A DNA stretch of 64,000 bases from Thermacetogenium phaeum DSM 12270 (GTDB lineage: Bacteria; Bacillota; DSM-12270; Thermacetogeniales; Thermacetogeniaceae), in contig NC_018870.1 of the NCBI RefSeq assembly GCF_000305935.1, forward strand, positions 1,544,001 to 1,608,000, given 5' to 3'. Positions within the stretch are counted from its first letter, which is position 1. Every line of letters begins with the position of its first letter. This document shows positions 35,895-45,048 of the stretch, piece after piece. A program made the position numbers and the translations under genes. The notes beneath the pieces were generated by a model that did no database searches, was not told the DNA's origin, and worked only from the letters and a program-made list of their open reading frames with translations.

Positions 35895-35923
35895 TAAAAA
35901 AAGCGGCTGTTGACCGCTTTTTT
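35895..35923. terminator. Intrinsic terminator of gpsA (bidirectional)
   Basis: AAAAAAGCGG (35897-35906) pairs with CCGCTTTTTT (35914-35923) around a 7-base loop. T runs are present on both strands. It lies 28 bases after the gpsA stop. Confidence 0.85.
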
Positions 35924-35950
35924 CCGCCTCCGACTAAAGTGGAATGGAAT

Positions 35951-36982
35951 TCAGTACCCTATTCTTTGAAAGAATGTCTCTTCAACCTCATGGCGTTTCG
36001 ATCTAGTCATGAGATGGGAAACGGCCGCATCCGGCGGGAGCCCTTCAAAAAGCACCTGGTACGTTTTTTCGGTAATGGGCATTTCGATCTGGTAACTGAG
36101 AGCAATTCTTCGGGCTACAGCGGTGGTATGCACACCTTCCACAACCATCCCCACCCTTTCCAGCGCCTCCTGCAGGGAGTAGCCCTGCCCGATCAAAAGG
36201 CCGGCCCGGCGATTTCTGCTGTGCCTGCTCATTGCCGTAACGACGAGGTCCCCCATCCCCGTAAGCCCCAGGAATGTCAGGGGATTTGCCCCCAGCTTCA
36301 CTCCCAGCCGGGCAATTTCCGTCAGACCGCGGGTAATCAGGGCGGCCTTCGTATTATCCCCATATCCAAGGCCCTCAGCGATCCCCGCTCCCAGCGCGAT
36401 AATATTTTTCAATGCTCCCCCCAACTCCACTCCGACGAGATCGAGGCTGGTGTAAACGCGCAGGGTTGGAGACATAAAAACGTCCTGCAGGTACTCGGCA
36501 GCCTCCCGGGAATGACTTGCAGCGACTACCGCCGTAGGAATACCGCGCCCTACCTCCTCTGCATGGCTGGGCCCGGAAAGCACCACCAGCCTGTTTTTGT
36601 ATTGCGGCAGCTCTTCGATAAAAACCTGAGAAAGCCGCAAACAGGTGCTGTTTTCTAAGCCTTTGGCCGTATTCACGAGAAAACAATCGCCCTTTAATAA
36701 CGGTTTTGTTTTCTTAATAACCTCTCTGATGCTCTGAGAAGGAACAGCAAAGACAATTATCTTTGCTTCCTCCAGAAGCAGGGGCAGTTCTGACATCACT
36801 TCAATGGAGGAAGGCAGAGTCACCCCTGGTAGGTATTTTGCATTCTCCCTCTTGGCTGCAATCTCTCGTGCGAAATCCGGATTGCGCGCCCACAATCTTA
36901 CCCGATAGTGATTGGAAGCCAGATGTACAGCCAGCGCCGTTCCCCAGCTCCCGGCCCCTAATACGGCTATAACCTCCTGCAC
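35951..36982 (-). CDS. gpsA: NAD(P)H-dependent glycerol-3-phosphate dehydrogenase
   Basis: 343 residues. The NAD motif is VLGAGSWGTALAVHLA, and other family segments are LSGPSHAEEVGRGIPTAVV, GALKNIIALGAGIAEGLGYGDNTKAALITRG and LTGMGDLVVTA. It makes sn-glycerol-3-phosphate for phospholipids. It follows plsY, the next enzyme to use this product, after 38 bases. GTG start with GAGGAAG upstream. Confidence 0.96.
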   Translation of the reverse strand: MQEVIAVLGAGSWGTALAVHLASNHYRVRLWARNPDFAREIAAKRENAKYLPGVTLPSSIEVMSELPLLLEEAKIIVFAVPSQSIREVIKKTKPLLKGDCFLVNTAKGLENSTCLRLSQVFIEELPQYKNRLVVLSGPSHAEEVGRGIPTAVVAASHSREAAEYLQDVFMSPTLRVYTSLDLVGVELGGALKNIIALGAGIAEGLGYGDNTKAALITRGLTEIARLGVKLGANPLTFLGLTGMGDLVVTAMSRHSRNRRAGLLIGQGYSLQEALERVGMVVEGVHTTAVARRIALSYQIEMPITEKTYQVLFEGLPPDAAVSHLMTRSKRHEVEETFFQRIGY

Positions 36983-37020
36983 AGCTTCCTCTCCCCCGTC
37001 AACTTCGTGACCCGTATTCT

Positions 37021-37599
37021 CTATCGAAAACGAATTCTGGGCTCAGTTCCTTTTTGCAGGCGCCGGATATTGGGAAGGTGCCTGTAGACGACGATCAGCG
37101 GCGCAGGAATGGCAAAAAGATAATAGAGAGGAGGCACTTTGAAGAAAAAAGCGATCAGCGGTACAAAGAGAGCGGCAAAGATTGATGCCAGGGAAACATA
37201 ACCGGTGATCAGGACAACCGCCAGCCAGATGACTAGAGCGACGGCAACCACGCCGGGCATGAGGGCCAGCACGACACCTGCGCCGGTCGCAACGCCACGC
37301 CCACCGCGAAATCCGAGAAATAGCGACCAGTTGTGCCCCGCCATGGTGGCTAATCCGGCCATCACCGCCCAGGCGGGGCCGAAGAAGTGGTTTATTATCA
37401 GTACGGGGAAAAAACCCTTGGCAGCATCGCAGAGAAGTACCAGCAGTCCTACCCGGGGGCCCAAAACCCGGAAAGCATTGGTGGCACCGATGTTGCCGCT
37501 TCCATAGCGGCGGATATCAACCCGGTATTTTCTCCCGACCAGGTAACCGCAGGGTATGGATCCGATCAAATAACTTCCTAGCAGTAGCAAAACCTGCAA
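37021..37599 (-). CDS. plsY: Glycerol-3-phosphate acyltransferase PlsY
   Basis: 192 residues, integral membrane. The three conserved cytoplasmic loops are seen: GSIPCGYLVGR, RRYGSGNIGATNAFRVLG and GHNWSLFLGFRGGRGVATGAG. It transfers acyl from acyl phosphate to glycerol-3-phosphate. TTG start with GGGGTGAG. It lies between der and gpsA. Confidence 0.95.
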   Translation of the reverse strand: MQVLLLLGSYLIGSIPCGYLVGRKYRVDIRRYGSGNIGATNAFRVLGPRVGLLVLLCDAAKGFFPVLIINHFFGPAWAVMAGLATMAGHNWSLFLGFRGGRGVATGAGVVLALMPGVVAVALVIWLAVVLITGYVSLASIFAALFVPLIAFFFKVPPLYYLFAIPAPLIVVYRHLPNIRRLQKGTEPRIRFR

Positions 37600-37615
37600 T
37601 TTTTCTCACCCCTGT

Positions 37616-38935
37616 TCATTTTTCAGAAGAACGTTTCCTCGCTCGAAAGACCAACCGTACCGGTGTCCCTTCAAATCCGTATGCCTGCCGCAGCTGTCTT
37701 TCCAGGTACCTCTTGTAGGATGAACGAACCAGCTCCGGATTGTTGACAAAAAAAGCGATAACAGGAGGCCTGGAGCCGACTTGAGTTGCATAATAAAACT
37801 TCAATCCATGCTTCCCAGATCCCGGAGGAGGGTTCAGATAAACCGCTTCCTGCAGCCAGGAGTTCAGGTTGCCCGTAGTGATCCACCTGCTCCGCTCCTT
37901 TTGAACGGCATCCACTTTCTCCATTATTTTATCCACACCCTGGCCAGTCTGAGCGGAAACAAAATGCACTGGCGCATAATCGATAAAATCCAACTCTGCA
38001 CGCACATAAGCCTCAAAATCCCGCCGGAAAACATTCATATTTGCGTGTAAATCCCATTTATTGATTACTATTATAACCCCTTTTCCGCTTTCTTCAACAT
38101 ATCCGGCGATTTTCTTATCCTGCTCTACCACACCAGCGCCAGTGTCGAGGACGAGGAGAACCACATCGGCACGGTCGACGGAGCGCAGGGCGCGCACAAC
38201 ACCATAGTATTCAATCCCTCTTTTAAGACGGCTGCGCTTCATGATGCCGGCAGTATCGATCAGAATGTAGCGGCGGCCGTCTCTTTCAAAACTGGTATCG
38301 ATGGCATCACGGGTGGTCCCTGCAATATCACTAACAATCATCCGTTCGTCACGGAGCAGGGCGTTGACCAGGGTGGATTTTCCAACATTAGGACGGCCGA
38401 CGATGGCCACCCGCACCCCTTCCTCTTTCTCCTCTTCCCGGCCCTCCGGGAGCAGCTCAACAATTCTGTCCAAGAGTTCATCGATATTCAGGCCGTGCAA
38501 TCCGGAAATGGGAACGGGTTCCCCCAACCCTAACCGGTAGAACTCGTAGAAGTCTTGCTCCCGGAAGTTGTCCACCTTATTGACGGCAACAATTGTTCTG
38601 CTTTTGGCTTTGAGGAGTTCCTGAGCAATTCTCTCATCTTCCACGAGAGGTCCGACCCTGGCATCAACCATAAAAACCACCACATCGGCTTCGGCCAGCG
38701 CCTTCCCGACCTGTTTCTCAACATCTCGTCGGAATTCCGGGTCTTCCAGGAAAAGGCCGCCGGTATCGATAAGAGTAAACTTCCTGTTGTCCCACTCCAC
38801 ATCACCATAGAGGCGATCCCGGGTAACCCCTGGCTGATCGTCCACGATAGCCGTCCGCCTTCCGGTCAGCCGATTAAACAGCGTAGATTTTCCCACATTG
38901 GGTCTCCCTACCAGAGCAACGATAGGTTTGCCCAC
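37616..38935 (-). CDS. der: Ribosome biogenesis GTPase Der (EngA)
   Basis: 439 residues with two GTPase domains: GRPNVGKSTLFNRL with DTGG, NKVD near the N-terminus, and GRPNVGKSTLVNALL with DTAGI, NKWD from about residue 175. A C-terminal KH-like domain follows. It is required for 50S subunit assembly. Its position before plsY and gpsA is common in Clostridia. Confidence 0.97.
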   Translation of the reverse strand: MGKPIVALVGRPNVGKSTLFNRLTGRRTAIVDDQPGVTRDRLYGDVEWDNRKFTLIDTGGLFLEDPEFRRDVEKQVGKALAEADVVVFMVDARVGPLVEDERIAQELLKAKSRTIVAVNKVDNFREQDFYEFYRLGLGEPVPISGLHGLNIDELLDRIVELLPEGREEEKEEGVRVAIVGRPNVGKSTLVNALLRDERMIVSDIAGTTRDAIDTSFERDGRRYILIDTAGIMKRSRLKRGIEYYGVVRALRSVDRADVVLLVLDTGAGVVEQDKKIAGYVEESGKGVIIVINKWDLHANMNVFRRDFEAYVRAELDFIDYAPVHFVSAQTGQGVDKIMEKVDAVQKERSRWITTGNLNSWLQEAVYLNPPPGSGKHGLKFYYATQVGSRPPVIAFFVNNPELVRSSYKRYLERQLRQAYGFEGTPVRLVFRARKRSSEK

Positions 38936-38938
38936 CTC

Positions 38939-40267
38939 TCATCCCACCTTTTTTCCGCAGAGAAAATTAACCAGAGCGGCAGCCTGAGGCTCAACGAAGT
39001 GGAGAGAGCAGCCGGTTTCTCGCTCGACGTCAGAAACAGACATACCGTCCAGGAATAAGGAAGTGCCCTGGCGCAGCACGCTACACGGCACCAGAACATC
39101 TTCTCCCGCTGCATTCCGCAGGCCCCAAAGAAGGTCCCTGCCGGTCAGCAAACCGGTAACATTGATATGAGGCCCAAAAAATGTATTCGGAATAGCGATA
39201 ATCCTAAGATCCATCCTTTGAATCAGGTTTAGGCGATCCACCAGCGGCCTTATTACTTCAGCCCCTGCACGGGAGGTGGCAATCAAGAAGCGGCGGGAAG
39301 CAGCTAATTTTTTCGGGAGCGATGGAAGAAGTCGCCGGAACTCCTCCCTTAAAAGGCGCGCCATGCCTATCCCGTTTTCCAGTTGGGGGAAATCATCGTA
39401 ATGAGAGTACGGAGGAAAGGGAAGCCTCGCCTTCAGATAAAATTCATCTGCCAGGTAGACGAAAGATCTCCCCGTTCTTTTCCGAAACGCAGTCTGATAG
39501 GAGTAGCAATCGGCGATCAGCCTCCGGCATTCCACCCCTATCGGCGAACGCAGAGAAGGCAGCTGTCCGCGAAACTTCGTCAGGCCGACCGGTACTATTC
39601 CAATCGAGCGCACCTGCGGTTGAAAGGCTGCCAGATCCCCGATAGTCCGCTCCAGCTCCTTGCCGTCGTTCCAGCCGGGGCAGAGAACGATCTGAATGTG
39701 CATGTTGACGCCTGCGGCTGCAAGAGTGGCGATCTTATCCAGAACAGGAGCCTTTCTTTTTAGACCGAGCATCATTCCCCTCAGATGGGGATTTGTCGTA
39801 TGGACGGACAGGTACAGGGGGCTCAGCTTAAACCGAAGGATCCGGGTGAGATCTTGGTCTCTCAAATTAGTAAGAGTGATGAAGTTTCCGTGCAAGAAAG
39901 AAAGCCTGTAGTCATCATCTTTAACATAAAGCGTTTCCCGCAGTCCCGGTGGGAGCTGGTCGATAAAACAAAAGATACACCTGTTGCGACAGCGCTTGAT
40001 GCCATCAAAGCAGTCGTTTTCAAAAACGAGCCCCAGATCGGAATCATATTCCTTGGCTACCGTGATCTTCGTCACAGTGCCGTTGCTCTTTCTAAAGCTC
40101 AATCTGAGTTTTTCCCCTGCAATAAGATAGCGGTAGGCGATTAAATCGCGGGGACGAACCCCGTTAACAGAAAGAAGATAATCCCCTTTTTTGATGCCCC
40201 AGGATGCCGCAGGGGTACCAGCAATTATGCCGCTTATCGGTATGCCTGTTCGATCGTAGCGCTCCAT
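38939..40267 (-). CDS. PDZ / radical-SAM-like / DUF512 iron-sulfur protein
   Basis: 442 residues. An N-terminal PDZ-like part (about 5-70, ISGIIAGTPAASWGIKKGDYLLSVNG) precedes the cysteine motif CRNRCIFCFIDQLPPGLRETLY with spacing like radical-SAM enzymes. The rest is a DUF512 domain. The family is widespread in Clostridia and Bacteroidetes, usually beside der as here. Its substrate is unknown; a role with translation or envelope proteins would be a guess. Confidence 0.85.
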   Translation of the reverse strand: MERYDRTGIPISGIIAGTPAASWGIKKGDYLLSVNGVRPRDLIAYRYLIAGEKLRLSFRKSNGTVTKITVAKEYDSDLGLVFENDCFDGIKRCRNRCIFCFIDQLPPGLRETLYVKDDDYRLSFLHGNFITLTNLRDQDLTRILRFKLSPLYLSVHTTNPHLRGMMLGLKRKAPVLDKIATLAAAGVNMHIQIVLCPGWNDGKELERTIGDLAAFQPQVRSIGIVPVGLTKFRGQLPSLRSPIGVECRRLIADCYSYQTAFRKRTGRSFVYLADEFYLKARLPFPPYSHYDDFPQLENGIGMARLLREEFRRLLPSLPKKLAASRRFLIATSRAGAEVIRPLVDRLNLIQRMDLRIIAIPNTFFGPHINVTGLLTGRDLLWGLRNAAGEDVLVPCSVLRQGTSLFLDGMSVSDVERETGCSLHFVEPQAAALVNFLCGKKVG

Positions 40268-40313
40268 CTGCTGTTAGCTCCGTTTTAATACCATTATCAT
40301 AAAGGGGAGGTTG

Positions 40314-41279
40314 TTAGTCAAGAATCCCCTCTTTTATGGCGAGCTTGATTCTCAAGCTTTCCCGCAGGCAATAATCAAGAGAAAGCGACAGAATTGCCCT
40401 TGTTAAGAGGCGCAGCATTCTGAACATCCCGGGCAGCAAGAACAGCCGGCAGGTGAGCCTCAAAAATACCGGTGTTCCGCTGCTCTCAGCAATCATCAGG
40501 TAGTTCTGGGGTATCGCAATAAGAAAACGCATTTCTCGCATTATGCGGGAAAGGATCTGCGGCTCCCTTCCGGCCCCCAGCAAGTAGACATCATAACCGG
40601 CGGTTTTACCAACAAAGTACACCTCTCCCAATTTACCGGTAAATTGGCTCTTTAATAAAAAGAATCTGTCCAACAGAACATCCTCTGGTAGCCCGGGCTG
40701 CAGGTGAAGCATTGCAGTCAAAACGGCAAGCGGGTCTTTTTCAGGGCATATGTAGAAAAGAGCGCGGCGCTGCGGCAAAGATACTTCCTCGCCATTGACC
40801 GCTGTCGCTTGGCCTTCTCTAATGTCTTCCTGAACCTTTTCGACGAGCCGCAAAAGATATGAATAGGCAAGGCGCGTGCCCAACAGGACCAGGGGACGCC
40901 CCAGGGAGGCGGCCCTCAAACCGCGGGAAAGAAATCCCCCCACAATCATCAGGAGATTGATCGGTTTTGTCGTGTCTACCAGACAAATTCTGTTTTCGCA
41001 GCCGAATATTTTCGCCACTCTGTACAAATGGACGGATAGATCCCGCCCCGCCCTCCGTTTACCCAGCACAAATATTTCATTTCCACTGCGGTCACGGCCG
41101 ATAAAACGGAAATGACCGTGAGTTATCGATTCCCTTCTGTCAAAATGGGGTACCTGCAGGAGTTCGTCCGCCCGTGCAGTCCTCTCCCTGGGAAGGATGC
41201 CGAGATGGATTCCCGCTGCTGTTACCGACGAGTGGGAACCACCGTAGCAGTGATAGACTATTCTGGCCATACCCGGCAT
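40314..41279 (-). CDS. Tandem DUF3189 protein
   Basis: 321 residues. The first half (about 4-160) begins ARIVYHCYGGSHSSVTAAGIHLG, the hallmark of DUF3189. The second half (from about 172) repeats the pattern in weakened form: RRALFYICPEKDPLAVLTAMLHL, later GEVYFVGKTAGYDVYLLG matching FRFIGRDRSGNEIFVLG. DUF3189 proteins are usually about 150 residues, so this is an internal duplication with the second copy having lost the CYGG/HSS signature. The function is unknown. ATG 41279 directly follows the stop of the small gene before it (TAGATG). Confidence 0.75.
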   Translation of the reverse strand: MPGMARIVYHCYGGSHSSVTAAGIHLGILPRERTARADELLQVPHFDRRESITHGHFRFIGRDRSGNEIFVLGKRRAGRDLSVHLYRVAKIFGCENRICLVDTTKPINLLMIVGGFLSRGLRAASLGRPLVLLGTRLAYSYLLRLVEKVQEDIREGQATAVNGEEVSLPQRRALFYICPEKDPLAVLTAMLHLQPGLPEDVLLDRFFLLKSQFTGKLGEVYFVGKTAGYDVYLLGAGREPQILSRIMREMRFLIAIPQNYLMIAESSGTPVFLRLTCRLFLLPGMFRMLRLLTRAILSLSLDYCLRESLRIKLAIKEGILD

Positions 41280-41459
41280 CTAGTGGCTGACAACGATCGA
41301 CACCCCATTTCCCAGGTCATGGACCATCCCACCCAATACCTTGCTCAAATAAAGTGCCAGCTTTTCCTGCTCTTCAGGAGTGCGCGCCACGAAAATGGGA
41401 GCTCCTCCGGCCACTATCGCGGGTTCCGTCGTTATGACGGCCAGGATCGTTTTTATCAA
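41280..41459 (-). CDS. Capping-complex-type small subunit for YIEGIA
   Basis: 59 residues from TTG 41459. Distinct segments are ILAVITTEPAIVAGGAPIF and GGMVHDLGNGVSIVV. I recall this pattern from the small protein annotated as the capping complex subunit for YIEGIA, always encoded beside the YIEGIA gene. It lies 24 bases after that gene and abuts the DUF3189 start. The start is uncertain because no clear ribosome site precedes the TTG; the frame is open up to the YIEGIA stop. Confidence 0.75.
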   Translation of the reverse strand: MIKTILAVITTEPAIVAGGAPIFVARTPEEQEKLALYLSKVLGGMVHDLGNGVSIVVSH

Positions 41460-41483
41460 TGCGGTTCTCAGCGCTACATCACC

Positions 41484-42371
41484 TCAATCGGAAGCAATCC
41501 GTCCCGCCCTGCTGGCCAGAGGCTTCCGCGAAGCGCTCTCGAGCACGGGCGTGCGCTCGATTATATTCCTCAAGCATTCGAAATCCTTTTCTAAAGGAAG
41601 TATAAATACCCCTACAGCTCCCGTGTCGATGTCTTTGCGCGCCAGAGGGGTGAAATCCAGCTCATCGATCTCTCTTTTCGTGCCCAGCAGAGCTGCGGCC
41701 GTATGCAGGATCGCCTGCCGCTGCCCGATGTTATGCAGTACCGCCCTCCCGTTGTCATCTTTGGGCTTAATAATCACACCCATCCCCTCCGCCAGAATCT
41801 TTTCTCTCGTTGCGCTCAGACCAATATTCATAATAAAGATATCGTCCACCATCAGAAGAGGGCCTTGAAAGTGGAGTTTGCCCGGAACGACCTCGGCAAT
41901 GTCGCCGACAAGTTGACCTGTTTTCAACACTTGAGTGACCAGAATAATCACAACCGTAGCTGCCATCGCTGCATACCATCCCAACCAGATGAAAAAACCA
42001 CTGACAATGACAGAAGTGATAATCGTCAGGTAATTGCGGGCCTCAAATGTTCTGGCGATCCCCTCGATATAATCAACCCCTCTCGGGACGAGCTCCGTTT
42101 CGTCGAGCTTCGTCAGGGTCTCCCTCTCCATATTCCGGACATTGCGAAACTGTTCGGCTGCCAAAGCAAGAAAGGTGACGGCGGTATACTCCTTCGACAA
42201 CAAAGCCGGGATCAGGACCGCACCTATTAAGGCTGCGATAAAACCGAGGGCGAGGTGAGTTATTACATCATGGGGATAGGTAGGATACTGCCTGTAATCT
42301 ACACGCAGCATGAATATCCTGGCCAGGACGCCGGCAGCTAATCCTGCGACGATGCTCCACTGGTACGGCAT
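41484..42371 (-). CDS. YIEGIA-domain membrane protein
   Basis: 295 residues with several membrane helices in the first half. The name-giving YIEGIARTFEARNYL motif follows RGVDYIEGIA, and the N-terminus has LARIFMLRVDYRQYPTYPHDVI. The family is restricted to spore-forming Firmicutes, and its function is not established. It lies 13 bases after spoIIP, pointing to a sporulation role. ATG 42371 is chosen over 42419 because the latter overlaps spoIIP and lacks a ribosome site. Confidence 0.88.
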   Translation of the reverse strand: MPYQWSIVAGLAAGVLARIFMLRVDYRQYPTYPHDVITHLALGFIAALIGAVLIPALLSKEYTAVTFLALAAEQFRNVRNMERETLTKLDETELVPRGVDYIEGIARTFEARNYLTIITSVIVSGFFIWLGWYAAMAATVVIILVTQVLKTGQLVGDIAEVVPGKLHFQGPLLMVDDIFIMNIGLSATREKILAEGMGVIIKPKDDNGRAVLHNIGQRQAILHTAAALLGTKREIDELDFTPLARKDIDTGAVGVFILPLEKDFECLRNIIERTPVLESASRKPLASRAGRIASD

Positions 42372-42384
42372 TCTTCTTCCACCG

Positions 42385-43542
42385 TCATTGTTTTGATTTG
42401 ATCCGGAAGAAAACATCACGGACCCGGCTCAAGGATTCCCCTACTTTCAGGCGAGAGATGAAGTCGCGGATCTGGTACCAGGATTTCTCCAGACTTCCGG
42501 TGTTAATGTACAGGTAACCGCCAACGGCACCAGCTACGAGGAACAGCGCCCAGAAAAGCGCCTTCCAGGAACCCTTGTTCTCCGGGACGGGAGGAGCAGG
42601 AGCGCCCGGTTGCCGGGGCTCTACCCCTAAAACCTCAGGAAGCGCCTCGGCGAAGAAGGCAACACCCCTCTCCGCTGCATCCCGACTGTTGGTATGAGAA
42701 CCCACTTCGATTAACAGAGAATTAGGCGCCAGATCCTGATTGAAGTCGCTGGCGACGAGCAGGATGCCTTTGACCAAGCCGGGATGGGTCCGGTCTAAAA
42801 CCCTTTTTATTCTTTTGGCAAAATCGAGATTGGCACTCAAATTGGGATTAGTTCTTCCTAGCACAAATTTTACTTGGGTAACCTCTTGTCCTTTGACACT
42901 GGCGGCATAAACCTCCGGTGGTGTGGCATCCCGGTGAACATCAAAGAGCGCCTGAGGCCTTTTCTGGAGCAGCTCCACTGCTGTACGCCGGGAGCGATAG
43001 TAAGAATTGATGTCATGAGGGTCATGAGGGCGCTTACTGTGATAAACCTCAAACCCCAGGTGGCGCAATTTCTTCGCAAAGGCTTCACCCACTTTTAAGA
43101 TTCCGCCATTGGCGTAAATGCTGTCGGTTCCATCAGTGGGAACATAGGACTCATCGCTGTGGGTGTGGTAAATACCAACACCATTACTTTTCTGAGCCGT
43201 CATCAACTGCAGCCAGAGGAACCCCCAAAAGCCGGCCGCCGCTTTCTCATCTTTTTCCCTTCCGATCAGCTGCGCCCGAGCAATGTTCCCTTTGACTTCG
43301 GTGATCCGGTAGCGCAGATTGTCCGCGGTGATGAATTCATCCCCTTTGCTGAGAATGATCGCGGTGCAGTGAATTTTTTGGTTGCGCTCATCGACAATGG
43401 TGTAATATCCGCCATCCCTCCGCTCGGTCTCGGCTGTCGTGGCCGCAGAGGCCTCATCAGCCAGGGCAACCGCACAGCAAGTGATGAGCAAAAACAACCC
43501 AAAAGTAGCAATAGAAAAGCTAATTCTCCTTCTCCGGATCAC
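42385..43542 (-). CDS. spoIIP: Stage II sporulation protein P
   Basis: 385 residues. An N-terminal signal/anchor (about 7-28) and a C-terminal membrane helix flank the amidase/endopeptidase domain. Motifs are GIYHTHSDESYVP, LFDVHRDATPPEVY and LIEVGSHTNSRDAAERG. With SpoIID it strips septal peptidoglycan during engulfment. GTG 43542 follows GGAGGGGGTG, and the start overlaps the DUF1614 gene. Confidence 0.94.
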   Translation of the reverse strand: MIRRRRISFSIATFGLFLLITCCAVALADEASAATTAETERRDGGYYTIVDERNQKIHCTAIILSKGDEFITADNLRYRITEVKGNIARAQLIGREKDEKAAAGFWGFLWLQLMTAQKSNGVGIYHTHSDESYVPTDGTDSIYANGGILKVGEAFAKKLRHLGFEVYHSKRPHDPHDINSYYRSRRTAVELLQKRPQALFDVHRDATPPEVYAASVKGQEVTQVKFVLGRTNPNLSANLDFAKRIKRVLDRTHPGLVKGILLVASDFNQDLAPNSLLIEVGSHTNSRDAAERGVAFFAEALPEVLGVEPRQPGAPAPPVPENKGSWKALFWALFLVAGAVGGYLYINTGSLEKSWYQIRDFISRLKVGESLSRVRDVFFRIKSKQ

Positions 43543-44245
43543 CCGATTCACCCCCTCCATCCTTTTTATTTTTAACGGGCAGAGGTTTTAAATGCTTGAG
43601 CAGAGCCTGCGCCCTTCCCCTTTCCACAGGACCTCCCTGCAGGCGCTCCCTGGTTTCCCCGATGAACTCTGCCAGTAGAACGGCCAGCAGACCGGCAATG
43701 ACGATGGCGTCAAAAGCTCCCCCTCCCCCAATTACCACGGCACCGGGGATGCGTGAGATGAGCATCCGCAAATAGGTTATCAAATCGAAGAGAAGTATTC
43801 CCATTGTAGCTGCGATAAAAGCGCTCCGGCGCGATCTGCCTACCAGATAGGCAACTACCCCCCCGACAAGAGGGTAAAGATAAAGGGGATCCATGAACAT
43901 CGTTTCCGGTTCGGCTTTAAGGAATAAGCCCGCTAAATAAATGGCAACCGCAGTAGCAACCACTCCTGCCAAAGCCCGCGCCCTTTCCAGGTTTGTAGTG
44001 TCCGTCATCAAATAGCCTGCCAGGACGATGGGAACTACCCCTCCCCCTATGTTGAGCGAAGCTTCCAGCCGCGCCCAACCCGGCAGGGGGATATTGATAA
44101 AGCTGCCTACGATAATGGCGGCAATCGCGCCCAGAGCTGCCCTGTCCGACAGCCTCAATTTATCCAGCACCCGTTGGGCCACACCAAAATAAATAAGCAG
44201 GGAGATAATAAGCAAGATAATCGTTCCAAACGGTATGCGCAACAA
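43520..44245 (-). CDS. DUF1614 membrane protein
   Basis: 241 residues with about seven hydrophobic helices. It ends in a charged cytoplasmic tail (KNKKDGGGESGDPEKEN). Family segments are LNIGGGVVPIVLAGYL and GGAFDAIVIAGLLAVLLAEF. Function unknown; in spore formers it often neighbours spoIIP as here. TTG start with AAGGAGAG 10 bases before. Confidence 0.82.
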   Translation of the reverse strand: MLRIPFGTIILLIISLLIYFGVAQRVLDKLRLSDRAALGAIAAIIVGSFINIPLPGWARLEASLNIGGGVVPIVLAGYLMTDTTNLERARALAGVVATAVAIYLAGLFLKAEPETMFMDPLYLYPLVGGVVAYLVGRSRRSAFIAATMGILLFDLITYLRMLISRIPGAVVIGGGGAFDAIVIAGLLAVLLAEFIGETRERLQGGPVERGRAQALLKHLKPLPVKNKKDGGGESGDPEKEN

Positions 44246-44394
44246 ACTATCTGCACTCTCCTTTTGAGGCTTTTTCTAAAACCGGTTTTTCAGAATCTGG
44301 TATATCATGTCAACCAGCCTGCAATCCTTCCTTCTTTTCTAAAATGTCACCTGATAACTGAAACAATACCTGTTAAGATCAACCACTTGAGGAA

Positions 44395-44427
44395 ATAAAA
44401 AAAGCCCGATTGATGCTATCGGGCTTT
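44395..44427 (-). terminator. Intrinsic terminator of the aro-mobA operon
   Basis: A 10-bp stem AAAGCCCGAT / ATCGGGCTTT (44401-44410, 44418-44427) has a 7-base loop. On the minus strand it is followed by TTTTATTTCC. It lies 20 bases after mobA. Confidence 0.88.
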
Positions 44428-44446
44428 GGGTACGAGGCTTTTAAGC

Positions 44447-45037
44447 TTACGATCTCTGCTCCATTTCCATTGCCAATCTGTAGTCATCCCTGGTGTTGAT
44501 ATTAAAAAAGTTCCTCTTGCCTCCGTACGCCAGCAAATCCTCTTCGGGGATATATTTAACATTAACCAGAGGGTAGAATGACTTCACCTGATATTTTCCT
44601 GCCGCAAGGCAGTTCTCTATGGGTCCCAGGCAGGATTTTCTGTAAACAGCAGTCAGGGGCTCAGGGTAACCTTCCACCACAGGAACGATCACATCATCGC
44701 CAGGCTCTGCCCGCCGGACCAGATAGGCGATCAATTCCCTCTTGATAAACGGCATATCGCAGGCAACAACAAAATTAAGATCGAAAGGAGATGACACAAG
44801 TCCTGCATGAATCCCGCTTAACGGGCCCCTCCCCGGAATAATGTCGGAAATCAGGTCGACATCCAGGCTTCTATATTCGTCAGGGGTATTTGTTACAAGA
44901 ATTATTTTCGAAAAAACAGCTTTGAACTCGGAGACGATTCTGTCGATCAGCCTTTGGGAAGCGATCTCCGCCAGCGCCTTATTGCTGCGGAAGCGCGAGC
45001 ACTTTCCTCCGGCCAGAATTACCCCTGAAGCCCTCAT
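44447..45037 (-). CDS. mobA: Molybdenum cofactor guanylyltransferase
   Basis: 196 residues. GVILAGGKCSRFRSNKALAEI is the nucleotide-binding signature, and VACDMPFIKRELIAYL holds the metal-binding Asp. It attaches GMP to molybdopterin to make the bis-MGD cofactor used by formate dehydrogenases such as the one at 15208-18243. It is the last gene of its operon. Confidence 0.93.
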   Translation of the reverse strand: MRASGVILAGGKCSRFRSNKALAEIASQRLIDRIVSEFKAVFSKIILVTNTPDEYRSLDVDLISDIIPGRGPLSGIHAGLVSSPFDLNFVVACDMPFIKRELIAYLVRRAEPGDDVIVPVVEGYPEPLTAVYRKSCLGPIENCLAAGKYQVKSFYPLVNVKYIPEEDLLAYGGKRNFFNINTRDDYRLAMEMEQRS

Positions 45038-45048
45038 GCCACTCCCTC

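Noticed and set aside
35756-36658. Long plus-strand open frame (300 codons) opposite gpsA
   Set aside because: It is antisense to the well-conserved gpsA gene, shows no motif, and crosses the gpsA terminator. It arises from codon bias of the real gene.
44246-44394. TTGACA on the minus strand near 44309 as the promoter of the DUF1614-spoIIP operon
   Set aside because: The -35 is perfect but no -10-like hexamer lies 16-18 bases downstream, so I did not list it.
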